DNA of 18,784 bases from an uncultured Capnocytophaga sp. (GCF_937936315.1 NZ_CALGWU010000037.1:1-18784), one strand, 5' to 3'. Positions 1 through 7,620 are shown, counted from the first letter of the stretch. Notes: generated from the sequence alone by a model not told the origin. Numbers and translations: made by a program.

Positions 1-467
1 TCTTTCATTTTCTCGGTAGCCTCATAGATTACCTTTTGCACATAGGTATCCAAACGCTCTTTGAGTTCTGCCTTGCGCTCGGGGTGTTCCAATCGCACTT
101 GTTTGCGGGCGTGATGCCCAGTGGCTGAAAGAAAATCAAATACTAAGGTAAGTTTGTACTCAAAGCGATAATACAACTCAGGGTTGAAGAACATTTGAGT
201 AAGTTGTTCTTCCAAAGCAGGAAGCAACTCATTGTCTATAAAATCGTCAGGAAGCTGGTCAAAGTCTTTGATGGTAATAGAAGGACAAGTATATTCTTCC
301 TCATTATTATGAAACTCTATTTTGTTCTTTCGCTGCTTGATTTTTAAATAATCGGTAATACCTTCCCAAAGTTCATTTCTACCATAAGGCTTTTTAGGAA
401 GATCTAATTCGTCAAAGGTAGCAGCTACACCTAGTAGGATTTCTTTGATGATGCTTTCTGTGTTCAT
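1..467 (-). CDS. Hypothetical protein, C-terminus cut by window edge
   Basis: An open frame of 155 codons runs from an ATG at 465-467 to the left edge with no stop, so the C-terminus is missing. The protein starts MNTESIIKEILLG, is rich in Glu, Lys, Asp and Leu, and has no signal peptide or membrane segment, so it looks soluble and cytoplasmic. A segment near residues 60-85 holds YTCPSITIKDFDQLPDDF. The visible end is helical and strongly charged, with many Lys, Arg and Glu. I do not recognise the family. It starts 66 nt after the stop of the alpha/beta hydrolase on the same strand, so it may be the last visible member of the susC-susD-hydrolase transcript. I see no good promoter of its own in the gap. 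Codon structure stays intact over the whole visible length, which supports a real gene, but its function is unknown. Confidence 0.75.
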   Translation of the reverse strand, partial: MNTESIIKEILLGVAATFDELDLPKKPYGRNELWEGITDYLKIKQRKNKIEFHNNEEEYTCPSITIKDFDQLPDDFIDNELLPALEEQLTQMFFNPELYYRFEYKLTLVFDFLSATGHHARKQVRLEHPERKAELKERLDTYVQKVIYEATEKMK

Positions 468-533
468 TATTGGTTTTTGTATTTAGTTGTTAAGAGGTGC
501 CCTCCACTGCAAAGAAGACTTTTCTCTTATCTC

Positions 534-1748
534 TTACCTATTATAAAAAGCTGCTGCAGATGTTACAAAACGATTAAAGGCTGCTGTTACAATAGGAGCA
601 TTTTTAATAGTAAGAGCAAAGGGGTTTATATGGGTATAAGGATAATTGTAATCGTCTATCTGTACCTCTATATTGATATTGCGATAACCGCCTTTTAGGG
701 TATTGAGAGCTTCGATAGGTGGTGTTACTTCATCTTTTTCTAATACCAAAGCTTTAATTTGATTTTCGAGTTGCGAAAAACGTTGCTCACGCTCTTTCTG
801 GTAATAATTATAGCGCAACATCGTTTTGAACCAACCTTCATCAAAATGAAGTTCACTATCTTGATAATGCCTTAGACGATCGTCGTTCTTGAAGTTGGTA
901 CTCAGCAACTCGGCAAAGGTTTTTTGCATCGTTATGGCAGCACGACCGTCCATTATATATTTGGAGATGGGGAACATACGATCGATAGTCATTCCTCCAC
1001 AAAAGCAAAAGAGTTTGGCATTGGCAAAATATCCTTTGGGGTTTGCCATCATCAGTATTACTGAGAGGAAAGAGCCTATGGAGTAGCCAAAGAGGTCTAC
1101 TGTAGCCGTTGGGGTAATGGTAGGGAAAACTCCCGCTTTTAAGTCGGTGATGAACTGCACTATATCATTATAGGTTTGCAATCCCGACCAAAATAGGCGC
1201 TGAGGAAAAGCGTCTAAACGCGTGGAGGTCGCTGCATTCACATAAGAAGTTTCGGAATTATCGGGGAACTCATTCATACGCTTTTGAGCAATGGCATACA
1301 TCTCTTGGCGAGAACTCCAACGCTCAGGGGCGCGATTCATATGAAATGCTATGGGGAAAAGCACTATCGCTTTGCCTGTTTGAGTTGCCAAACCATAAGC
1401 CCACGGCAGATATTTATCCCATTTTTTCTCGTTGAGCCCGTGGAAAACGATAATCACCCCGTCAGACTTTTCTACACTGAGGGGTTGCACGATGTGATAC
1501 TGGAAGTGGATGTTACAATCCACATCATAGTCAGCCCAGTGCAAATCGTCTTGAGCATCATTGAGTTGAGAGGAGAACGCTACCTTGTGTTCTTGGCAAA
1601 ACAAATGCGGACTCCCTGGCAGGTAATGCTTAGCTCCTTCTGAAAAGAAGTTGCTATGCAAAATACGAATACCCAATTCAGGCACTTCAGTATCGCGCTG
1701 GGTATCGAAAATCGTTTTTAGCTTGTTGTACAATTCGTAATATTCCAT
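534..1748 (-). CDS. Cytoplasmic alpha/beta-hydrolase fold protein (DUF6051-like)
   Basis: The frame also opens at a TTG at 1766, but the ATG at 1748 (MEYYELYNKL) is the better start. The TTG lies inside a -7-like motif and an inverted repeat, so the product is probably 404 aa. The fold is visible from an HG oxyanion motif (103-104, in VIIVFHGLNEK), a nucleophile elbow GYSIG at 221-225 (Ser223), a late acidic residue in LEKDEVTPP (Asp339) and His373 in YTHINPF. Spacing fits a Ser-Asp-His triad. There is no signal peptide or lipobox, so it should act in the cytoplasm. The length and Bacteroidota context resemble the uncharacterised family I know as DUF6051; that assignment is from memory. It follows the SusD-like gene by 51 nt on the same strand and may process what the SusCD pair imports, as an esterase or related enzyme. 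The substrate cannot be read from the sequence. The stop codon lies within a short repeat shared with position 8910. Confidence 0.8.
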   Translation of the reverse strand: MEYYELYNKLKTIFDTQRDTEVPELGIRILHSNFFSEGAKHYLPGSPHLFCQEHKVAFSSQLNDAQDDLHWADYDVDCNIHFQYHIVQPLSVEKSDGVIIVFHGLNEKKWDKYLPWAYGLATQTGKAIVLFPIAFHMNRAPERWSSRQEMYAIAQKRMNEFPDNSETSYVNAATSTRLDAFPQRLFWSGLQTYNDIVQFITDLKAGVFPTITPTATVDLFGYSIGSFLSVILMMANPKGYFANAKLFCFCGGMTIDRMFPISKYIMDGRAAITMQKTFAELLSTNFKNDDRLRHYQDSELHFDEGWFKTMLRYNYYQKEREQRFSQLENQIKALVLEKDEVTPPIEALNTLKGGYRNINIEVQIDDYNYPYTHINPFALTIKNAPIVTAAFNRFVTSAAAFYNR

Positions 1749-1758
1749 ATTTTTATAA

Positions 1759-1792
1759 ATTAGCAAATGTAAAAATTCACTAATTTGCTAAT
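1759..1792. repeat. 10-bp inverted repeat between susD-like and hydrolase genes
   Basis: Arms ATTAGCAAAT (1759-1768) and ATTTGCTAAT (1783-1792) are perfectly complementary across a 14-nt spacer. The repeat fills most of the 51-nt gap between the susD-like stop and the hydrolase ATG. One arm overlaps a -7-like motif on the minus strand. As RNA it would be a weak AT-rich stem without a clean U tract, so it could be an operator, a weak attenuator or part of the dispersed TTAGCAAAT word family also seen near 6428-6454. Confidence 0.6.
1764..1771 (-). promoter_or_regulatory. Possible -7 element before hydrolase
   Basis: The minus strand reads TACATTTG, a full match to the Bacteroidota -7 consensus TAnnTTTG, about 16 nt before the chosen ATG at 1748. 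There is no TTG at the -33 position (the bases there read CAT), so it would be weak or activator-dependent. If used, it would exclude the upstream TTG as a start codon. Read-through from susCD is an equally good source of expression. Confidence 0.35.
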
Positions 1793-1799
1793 GATAGGG

Positions 1800-3308
1800 T
1801 TACCAACCAGAGTTTTGTTTCCATTTTCCTTGTTCATAGTCGATATCATCTACAGGGATAGGCCATACTATTTTGTGATAGAAAGTACTTCCTGTTTGGA
1901 TATTGAGATCGCTATAATCGGTCGTTGGGTTATTTCTGATAGCAGTTATATCTTGAGGGGTTCCTCGTTTTACGGGCAATCCCCATCGATTGAGGTCGTA
2001 TAGTCGGAAGTCTTCAAAGGCTAATTCTCTATTGCGTTCGTTTTGTATATCGGCAAATAGGTTATTTCCTGAAGTAGTAACAGCGGAGAGACCTCTAGCT
2101 GCGCGCAATAAGTTTAAGTAGTTTTTAGCGTTAGTTTCGTCATTATTTTTATAGGCAGCTTCGGCAGCTATAAGATATGTTTCGGCTATTCGGAAAAGTT
2201 TGGCTTTGTGTCCATAATAATAATTATAACTATCGACAAGTTCTAATTGTGTATTTCGGGGGTATTTGTTTACAGCATAGAGGGAACTAAATCCTATAGT
2301 TACTTCTTTTAGGAAAACGTCTTTACGCCAATCGTTAATAGTGAATAGATCTATAAAATCTTGTGTAGGTAGGACATTAGGGTTTGCTTCTATTTGTCCT
2401 GGGAAAAAGAAACTTTCACTTTCGCCTAGATAGATATCATTGGTATTATCGGAGGTTTCATAAACACCTGCATTGACAGCGGCGTATAATTGGAGTATAT
2501 TCTCAGTATTATCATCTTCTGTCCATATTTTTTTGAAATTGTTGGCAGAGGTAGCGAGAGGGTATCGATTTGTATTGATAAGTTCTTTGGCTACTTGATA
2601 AGCTTGTGCCCAATCGTTTTTATAGAGTAATACTCTTGCTTTGAGAGCTTTTGCCACATCGATATTGAAAGTATCTGCGCCTTCTGTTCCTATTTGGTTT
2701 GCCAATAAGTTTTCGGCTTTTTGGATATCACTAAGGATAAAGTCATAGGTTTCTGCGACAGAGCTACGAGGGGGGAAGTTTTTGAGAGTAGGGGTATCGA
2801 GTAGAGGGAGTCCTAAATCGGTATTAGCCGTAGTACTATTATAAGGTTTACAGAAGTGAGTAACCAAATAAGCATAGCAATAGGCGCGCCCCAAATACAA
2901 TTCCCCTGTAAGTCCTTTTATTTCATCTTGTTCTGGTATCTTAGAGAAGCCTTTGATACCTGTATTTATATCTTGGATAATTAGGAATCGTTCTTTCCAA
3001 ATAGAGGCAGTAGCCTGTTCTGAAGAAGCGAAAGTAGACCAGCGATGCATATCGGGGAGTTTTTCCATAGCTCCTTCGGCAGCGTTGAGGAAATCGGCTT
3101 GTAGGTCTGAGGCATACATTTGTTGACCTTGATTGATATTTCTCAGGCCATTATACATTCCGTTTACCCACATTTGGGCATCTTGTTTATTATTAAAGCT
3201 ATTATTTTCACTTGCATAGTCATAGGGGTCTAAGTCTAGACGGGCGCAAGCAGTAGGCAAAGATAGCGATAAGGAAGATAAAAGGATTGAATATATTATT
3301 TTTTTCAT
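1800..3308 (-). CDS. SusD/RagB-family outer-membrane lipoprotein
   Basis: This 502-aa protein is the surface lipoprotein partner of the SusC-like transporter and would bind substrate and act as a lid over the barrel. It starts with a lipoprotein signal ending in SLPTAC, placing the lipidated Cys at residue 21. The lipobox is slightly unusual because Pro occupies -3. The helical SusD body follows, with TPR-like segments such as LYLGRAYCYAYLVTHF. Near the end, residues 424-443 carry the family signature ER-REL-FED-RLYDLNRWG. The C-terminus has VWPIP and ends KQNSGW, also typical. The length is normal for the family. It starts 6 nt after the SusC-like stop codon, so the two are translationally linked. 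The pair imports oligomeric nutrients (glycans or peptides). Substrate cannot be told, because no glycosidase, sulfatase or peptidase is visible beside it. Confidence 0.95.
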   Translation of the reverse strand: MKKIIYSILLSSLSLSLPTACARLDLDPYDYASENNSFNNKQDAQMWVNGMYNGLRNINQGQQMYASDLQADFLNAAEGAMEKLPDMHRWSTFASSEQATASIWKERFLIIQDINTGIKGFSKIPEQDEIKGLTGELYLGRAYCYAYLVTHFCKPYNSTTANTDLGLPLLDTPTLKNFPPRSSVAETYDFILSDIQKAENLLANQIGTEGADTFNIDVAKALKARVLLYKNDWAQAYQVAKELINTNRYPLATSANNFKKIWTEDDNTENILQLYAAVNAGVYETSDNTNDIYLGESESFFFPGQIEANPNVLPTQDFIDLFTINDWRKDVFLKEVTIGFSSLYAVNKYPRNTQLELVDSYNYYYGHKAKLFRIAETYLIAAEAAYKNNDETNAKNYLNLLRAARGLSAVTTSGNNLFADIQNERNRELAFEDFRLYDLNRWGLPVKRGTPQDITAIRNNPTTDYSDLNIQTGSTFYHKIVWPIPVDDIDYEQGKWKQNSGW

Positions 3309-3314
3309 TTTATT

Positions 3315-6300
3315 TTAGAATTTAAGTTCTACACCTATGGTAAATTGGCGAGTAGGAGGATAACCACCTCTTGATAATACGTTAGAAAACTCGGGGTCGG
3401 CGCCAGAATATTTAGTAATGGTAAAAATATTGCGTGCAGATGCGTATAGTCGTACCGCTGAAAAGAATTTCAATTGTTCTATTACCTCTTGAGGGATCGC
3501 ATAACTCAAACTTATGCTTTTCAGGCGCATATAAGAAGCGTTTTCGAGCAAACGGGTATCTTTACGCATATAGTAAGCGCTGCTGAGTTTAGGGATTTCA
3601 GTATCATCGCCATTTTGTTTCCAATAATTTAACAATTCTCTACTAAAATTTTTACCTCCGAAAGTACTTTGGTTTAAAGTGTAGTATCTATCTTCATTGA
3701 TAAGCCATTTTCCTAAGGCATAAGAAAAGGCTAGATCGAGGGATAGATTTTTATAGGTAGTACTTACTCCAAAACCGCCATTGATAGGGGCGAACATTTT
3801 TTTCCCGGTAGTTTGTATTAGGTCTTCACTGAATTGAGTAGTAATTTTGGAGTCATCTTTTTGTTGTATCATAGGGTTATTTTCATTTCGTTGATACCAT
3901 TCGGCATCGCCGCTATTATTAATCCCTTTGAAAATAGGTAGAGCCCATTGTAGAGGTTCATTTAGTCTATATCCATTATTAAAGAGCCTATTGACAAAAT
4001 TATCTTTATTTAAGAATAGGGAGGTTACCTTTTGTTGATTGTAATTCAGATTGAAATAAGGTCGTATACTTAGGTCGTTATTTTTACTTTTATAAGCGGT
4101 TGTTGTAATTGTAAGGTCAAAACCTCTATTTTGCATATCGCCTATATTATCGGGGACAGAAGTAAATCCTGAAGTAGAGTTGATATATCGTTGAGCGAGT
4201 GTTTTATGGGTATTTCGTTCGTAGACTTCAAAGTTGATAGAGGTACCTTTGATGATACCGATATGTAGGCCTATTGTTGTTTTTTGTTGTTCTTCCCACA
4301 TAATATCGGGATTACCGAGCATAGCTATAAAATATCCTGGGTTTTGTTTGTATAAGCTTTCTGCATTTACCAAGGTTCTATTACGATAGTCTCCAATAGA
4401 AGAGTTACCTGAAATACCTGTGCTAAAACGCAAATCTAAGCTCGTAAGCCAATTTACTTTTTGCAAGAATTTTTCATCTTTGAGTTTCCACATCGCTCCT
4501 ATTGCCCAGAAATTGGCATATCGGTTGTTTGCGCCAAAGGCAGAGGATCCATCACGGCGTGCTGATAGGTCTATAAAATAACGATGTTTATAAGAGTATT
4601 CTAAACGAGTGAAATAGGAATTAAAGCCTGTTTCTGAATGGCTATCACCTACGCTATACTCTTTAGTTCCGTGAGTGAGCATTGATAAAGCATCTGAAGG
4701 TTGCCCTTTAGAGGAAGCATTGAATGAGCGCCACATAGTTTCTATAGATTCTTGTCCTAATAGAAAATCAAAATCGTGTAGGTTGTTGATAGTCCATTTA
4801 TATTGTAATAGGTTAGTATAGGTACGGCTTATATATTTATTGAAATATCTAAAAGTTTGAGCTATAGTTTTGCTACTATCATTACTAAAACGATAATCTA
4901 TATAAGAAGGCAGAGGACCTTTACTTTCTGTTTCGTTTACATTGTATTGTATACCTATTTGGGTTTTGAATGTTAAATTTTTGATAGGTTCTATTTGCAG
5001 GTAACCTATAGGCAATATATCCTCGCTATAGTCATTAGAAGGGTATTTTTCAGCCACATAGTCGGGGTGAAAGAATCCATTTTGGCGATTGACGAAAGAA
5101 GCGATATAGTTTTTTCTTTTTCCATCACTTTCTTTATCAGAATAGATAGGAAGAGATAATATATCGGTTTCACCGCCACCTCCACCTGAAACTCCTTCGG
5201 TATTAGTAGTTCCTAAAGAGATTGAAAGACCAGCTTTTAGCCAATCAGTTATTTGAGTATCTAAATTGGCATTAAGATTATATCGTTTATAATCGGAACG
5301 TGCTTTTATACCTTGTTGGTCTAAGTAACCTAATGAAAGGTAATAAGAGGAGGTGTTGCTTCCTCCTGAAACAGAGAGGTCGGTGCGAGAAATGGGGGCG
5401 AAATCGTGGAAGAAGACCTTATCCCAATGAGTATTATAAGGGTTTTCGGCCAAGATTTTATCAGCGATTTCTCTTGCGGTAGTTTGAGTATATCCAGAAC
5501 GTCTACCAAATGCGACGATGGCGTTAGGATCTTTTTCTACCCAGAAATTCATATACTCTTGTGGAGTAGCCATATTTTCGAAGAATTTACGGGTTACATT
5601 GGTTCGCATAGAAAAGCCCAACTGATGATTGATAGTAATATGAGTTTTTTCATTGCGTTTTCCTCTTTTGGTAGTGATTAAAATAACCCCATTGGCAGCG
5701 CGTGCGCCATAGATAGAAGTAGAAGCGGCATCTTTGAGAACAGTTACACTTTCTATATCAGCAGGGTTATAAGAATTCATCACATAGCTACTTACGGGGG
5801 CGCCATCGATGATGTAAAGAGGTTCTGAAACAATTGTTTTATCAAAAACAGACATAAAAGTATTAAGCCCGTGAATGAGTACGGAAGAGCTTGCTCCAGG
5901 TTTTCCTGACTCGGTAGTTACGACCATTCCGGCCACTTTACCTTGTAGGGCATCAGAGATATTTGCATTAGGGGTTTGAGCAAAATCTTTTCCTTGTACA
6001 GTAGCTACTGAAGCCACTGTACGGCTAGCTACTTTTTTACCTCCATAGCCTACTACCACAGTACCTTCGAGCTGTTGCACATCCTCTTGCATAGTAACAT
6101 TAAGTTCTTTAGTACCTGCAGTGATTTTCTTCTCTACGGTTTTCATTCCCAAGAAAGAGAACTTGAGCACATCACCCACATTAGCTTTTAGGGAGTAATG
6201 CCCATCGAAATTAGTAGTAGCGCCTCGTTGGGTACCTTTTACTAAGATAAAAACACCTAATAAAGGTTCACCTTTATCGTCCTTTACAGTTCCTGAAATT

Positions 6301-6380
6301 TCTATTTGCTGAGCGCTCATAGAGCCTACCATTAGCAAAAAGAATAACCAAACATAATTTTTTGATAATCTTTCTCTCAT
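3315..6380 (-). CDS. SusC/RagA-family TonB-dependent transporter
   Basis: This 1021-aa protein is an outer-membrane TonB-dependent barrel that imports the ligand captured by its SusD partner, driven by TonB-ExbB-ExbD. It has a signal peptide with cleavage likely after SMSA (residue 23). A carboxypeptidase-D regulatory-like beta-sandwich follows at about 27-100 (GTVKDDKGEPLLGV, FDGHYSL). Next come the VVVGYG linker (108-113) and the plug domain (about 125-240) with ALQGKVAGM, YIIDGAP and IESVTVLKDAASTSIYGARA. The rest is a beta-barrel ending in FTIGVELKF with the terminal Phe expected of outer-membrane proteins. It has no N-terminal secretin/TonB extension, so it is not a FecA-type transducer that signals to an ECF anti-sigma factor. 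No HTCS or sigma/anti-sigma regulator is in the window. Its promoter region has a palindrome and a T9 tract. Confidence 0.97.
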   Translation of the reverse strand: MRERLSKNYVWLFFLLMVGSMSAQQIEISGTVKDDKGEPLLGVFILVKGTQRGATTNFDGHYSLKANVGDVLKFSFLGMKTVEKKITAGTKELNVTMQEDVQQLEGTVVVGYGGKKVASRTVASVATVQGKDFAQTPNANISDALQGKVAGMVVTTESGKPGASSSVLIHGLNTFMSVFDKTIVSEPLYIIDGAPVSSYVMNSYNPADIESVTVLKDAASTSIYGARAANGVILITTKRGKRNEKTHITINHQLGFSMRTNVTRKFFENMATPQEYMNFWVEKDPNAIVAFGRRSGYTQTTAREIADKILAENPYNTHWDKVFFHDFAPISRTDLSVSGGSNTSSYYLSLGYLDQQGIKARSDYKRYNLNANLDTQITDWLKAGLSISLGTTNTEGVSGGGGGETDILSLPIYSDKESDGKRKNYIASFVNRQNGFFHPDYVAEKYPSNDYSEDILPIGYLQIEPIKNLTFKTQIGIQYNVNETESKGPLPSYIDYRFSNDSSKTIAQTFRYFNKYISRTYTNLLQYKWTINNLHDFDFLLGQESIETMWRSFNASSKGQPSDALSMLTHGTKEYSVGDSHSETGFNSYFTRLEYSYKHRYFIDLSARRDGSSAFGANNRYANFWAIGAMWKLKDEKFLQKVNWLTSLDLRFSTGISGNSSIGDYRNRTLVNAESLYKQNPGYFIAMLGNPDIMWEEQQKTTIGLHIGIIKGTSINFEVYERNTHKTLAQRYINSTSGFTSVPDNIGDMQNRGFDLTITTTAYKSKNNDLSIRPYFNLNYNQQKVTSLFLNKDNFVNRLFNNGYRLNEPLQWALPIFKGINNSGDAEWYQRNENNPMIQQKDDSKITTQFSEDLIQTTGKKMFAPINGGFGVSTTYKNLSLDLAFSYALGKWLINEDRYYTLNQSTFGGKNFSRELLNYWKQNGDDTEIPKLSSAYYMRKDTRLLENASYMRLKSISLSYAIPQEVIEQLKFFSAVRLYASARNIFTITKYSGADPEFSNVLSRGGYPPTRQFTIGVELKF

Positions 6381-6400
6381 AATTACTTAAAAAATAAGCG

Positions 6401-6432
6401 CAAAGTTTTTCAAAAAAAAATGAGATATGCAA
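6401..6432 (-). promoter_or_regulatory. Candidate susC promoter with T9 spacer
   Basis: The minus strand reads AAACTTTG followed by CGC at 6408-6401, one base off the -7 consensus TAnnTTTG and sharing the TTTGCGC context of two other promoters here. A TTTG at -33 (TTG = 6432-6430) lies 21 nt upstream instead of the usual 19. The spacer includes nine consecutive T (6420-6412), and the -33 element overlaps the palindrome at 6429-6442. The implied leader is only about 15-20 nt. Confidence 0.5.
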
Positions 6433-6442
6433 ATTAATTTGC
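6429..6442. repeat. 14-bp perfect palindrome upstream of susC-like gene
   Basis: GCAAATTAATTTGC is a perfect palindrome. One half supplies the -33 TTTG of the susC-like promoter on the minus strand, a typical operator position. The next bases (CTGATTTGTTAGCT) continue the ATTTGYTAG-type word family, so it may instead be part of a degenerate dispersed repeat. Confidence 0.5.
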
Positions 6443-6460
6443 TGATTTGTTAGCTACCAA

Positions 6461-6472
6461 CCCCGAAGGGGG
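6461..6472. repeat. C4-GAA-G5 mini-hairpin
   Basis: CCCCGAAGGGGG forms a short GC stem with a GAA loop inside an otherwise AT-rich divergent intergenic region. The strong composition contrast suggests a small dispersed element. It has no U tract and lies in the middle of the region, so I do not call it a terminator. Confidence 0.4.
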
Positions 6473-6548
6473 ACTATTCGTTAAAGTAAGGATTTGTTAG
6501 ATAATTTATTTTGAAGATTTGATGATTGGGCGATTTTATGTTTTATTT

Positions 6549-6578
6549 TTGCCAATTCAAAAAAATGTATTACCTTTG
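6549..6578 (+). promoter_or_regulatory. greA promoter
   Basis: TTG (6549-6551), then exactly 19 nt, then TACCTTTG (6571-6578) is a perfect match to the Bacteroidota primary sigma consensus TTG-N19-TAnnTTTG. The transcript would start around 6582-6586, right at the foot of the leader hairpin and about 73 nt before the greA ATG. Confidence 0.85.
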
Positions 6579-6585
6579 CGCCCGG

Positions 6586-6623
6586 AAATCCTCAGAGAGA
6601 CTATTTGAGGATTTTTTATTTTT
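6586..6623 (+). terminator. Terminator-like hairpin in greA leader
   Basis: AAATCCTCA (6586-6594) pairs with TGAGGATTT (6606-6614). With one G-U and one A-U pair the stem grows to 11 pairs around the loop GAGACTA. A T-rich tract follows (TTTTTT, A, TTTTT, ending at 6623). It begins within a few nucleotides of the predicted start of transcription and precedes greA by about 33 nt. It looks like an intrinsic terminator or attenuator acting in the 5' leader, which would give a short RNA of roughly 35-45 nt. It could also be a stabilising 5' hairpin. Confidence 0.7.
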
Positions 6624-6656
6624 ATATAAACATAACAACATCTAGAAAAGAATATT

Positions 6657-7130
6657 ATGAAAAAAGTATCATACTACACTCCAGAAGGACTGAAAAAGCT
6701 CCGCGATGAGCTCAATCATTTGAAAGATGTAGAACGCCCTCGTGCCTCTCAAGCTATTGCCGAAGCCCGCGACAAAGGCGACCTATCAGAAAATGCTGAG
6801 TATGACGCTGCTAAAGAAGCGCAAGGTTTATTGGAAATGAAAATAGCTAAACTTGAAGAATTGGTAGCTAATGCCCGCATCATTGATGAATCTCAACTTG
6901 ATGTGAGCAAAGTGCTTATTCTTTCGACCGTAAAACTAAAGAACCTCGCTAACAAGATGGAAATTACCTATACCCTTGTAGCAGAAAGTGAAGCCGATCT
7001 CAAAGCAGGAAAGATATCGGTAAGTTCGCCTATTGGCAAAGGACTTTTAGGTAAATCAGTAGGTGAAATTGCTGAAATTAAAGTACCTAATGGCACTCTT
7101 AAAATGGAGATTTTAGAAATCACAAGATAA
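6657..7130 (+). CDS. greA: Transcription elongation factor GreA
   Basis: This 157-aa protein enters the RNA polymerase secondary channel and stimulates cleavage of backtracked transcripts. The N-terminal antiparallel coiled coil (about 1-75) has the conserved tip GDLSENAEYD, with Asp42 and Glu45 as the acidic residues that act at the polymerase active site. The C-terminal FKBP-like domain (about 85-157) has SPIGKGLLGKSVGEIAEIKVPNG. The length is normal. The ATG follows a purine stretch (AGAAAAG). It has its own consensus promoter and a terminator-like leader hairpin, and is followed after 24 nt by a HIT-family gene in the same operon. The neighbouring 5'-end features suggest regulation by premature termination. 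Confidence 0.97.
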   Translation: MKKVSYYTPEGLKKLRDELNHLKDVERPRASQAIAEARDKGDLSENAEYDAAKEAQGLLEMKIAKLEELVANARIIDESQLDVSKVLILSTVKLKNLANKMEITYTLVAESEADLKAGKISVSSPIGKGLLGKSVGEIAEIKVPNGTLKMEILEITR

Positions 7131-7154
7131 GATAACAAGTAACAGGTAAAAAAT

Positions 7155-7541
7155 ATGAGTATCTTTACAAAAATCATCAATGGGGAGATTCCTTGCTACA
7201 AAGTAGCTGAAGACGATGAGTTTATCGCTTTCTTTGATATCAATCCGAACGCTAAAGGACACACTCTTTGTGTACCTAAACAAGAAATTAGCTATATCTT
7301 TGATATGGATGATGCGCACTATTTGCGCCTAATGGCTTTTTCTAAACGCGTAGCCAAAGCACTCAAAAAAGTAGTGCCTTGTGAGCGTATAGGCGTAGCA
7401 GTTGTAGGACTTGAAGTTCCTCACACTCACGTACACCTCATTCCTATTAGCGAAATGAAAGAAATGACTTTCCAACACAAGGTTAAACTCACCGATGAAG
7501 AGTTTAAAGAACTCTCTGAGAAAGTGCGCAAAGCATTATAG
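7155..7541 (+). CDS. HIT-family nucleotide phosphohydrolase/transferase
   Basis: This 128-aa cytoplasmic protein of the histidine triad family hydrolyses nucleoside phosphoramidates or related nucleotide conjugates. The N-terminus (SIFTKIINGEIP, AFFDINPNAKGHTL) is classic for the HINT/HIT branch. The triad HTHVHLIP is at residues 90-97 with His92 as the expected nucleophile. The length is normal. The C-terminus has a short charged helix (TDEEFKELSEKVRKAL) in place of the longest known extensions. It starts 24 nt after greA with no promoter in between, so it is co-transcribed. The gap holds AGATAAGATAACAAGTAACAGG, a loose relative of the repeat at 8910. Confidence 0.95.
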   Translation: MSIFTKIINGEIPCYKVAEDDEFIAFFDINPNAKGHTLCVPKQEISYIFDMDDAHYLRLMAFSKRVAKALKKVVPCERIGVAVVGLEVPHTHVHLIPISEMKEMTFQHKVKLTDEEFKELSEKVRKAL

Positions 7542-7560
7542 CTTACTGCCTAAGCTGAAT

Positions 7561-7609
7561 ACAAAAAAGGCTATCAACAACTAATATAATTGTTGATAGC
7601 CTTTTTTGT
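7561..7609. terminator. Bidirectional terminator between HIT gene and trx
   Basis: Two perfectly complementary 20-nt arms (7561-7580 and 7590-7609) flank a 9-nt loop. The core stem is GGCTATCAACAA/TTGTTGATAGCC and both outer flanks are A6/T6 runs, so the structure ends in a U tract on either strand. It lies between the convergent HIT and thioredoxin genes, 12 nt from the end of trx, and should stop both. Confidence 0.95.
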
Positions 7610-7620
7610 TTGTACTACTA

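Noticed and set aside
477..698. Plus-strand open frame of 73 codons overlapping the end of the hydrolase gene
   Set aside because: It is mostly antisense to the hydrolase coding sequence, has a Cys/Tyr/Ile-rich composition unlike a normal protein, and has no promoter or family motif.
3315..6380. SusC-like protein as a FecA-type signal transducer
   Set aside because: The region between the signal peptide and plug is a carboxypeptidase-like sandwich plus linker, with no secretin/TonB short N-terminal domain and no adjacent sigma/anti-sigma genes.
6968..7319. Two minus-strand open frames across greA and the HIT gene
   Set aside because: Both run opposite to genes with intact catalytic motifs and have no start signals or recognisable domains.
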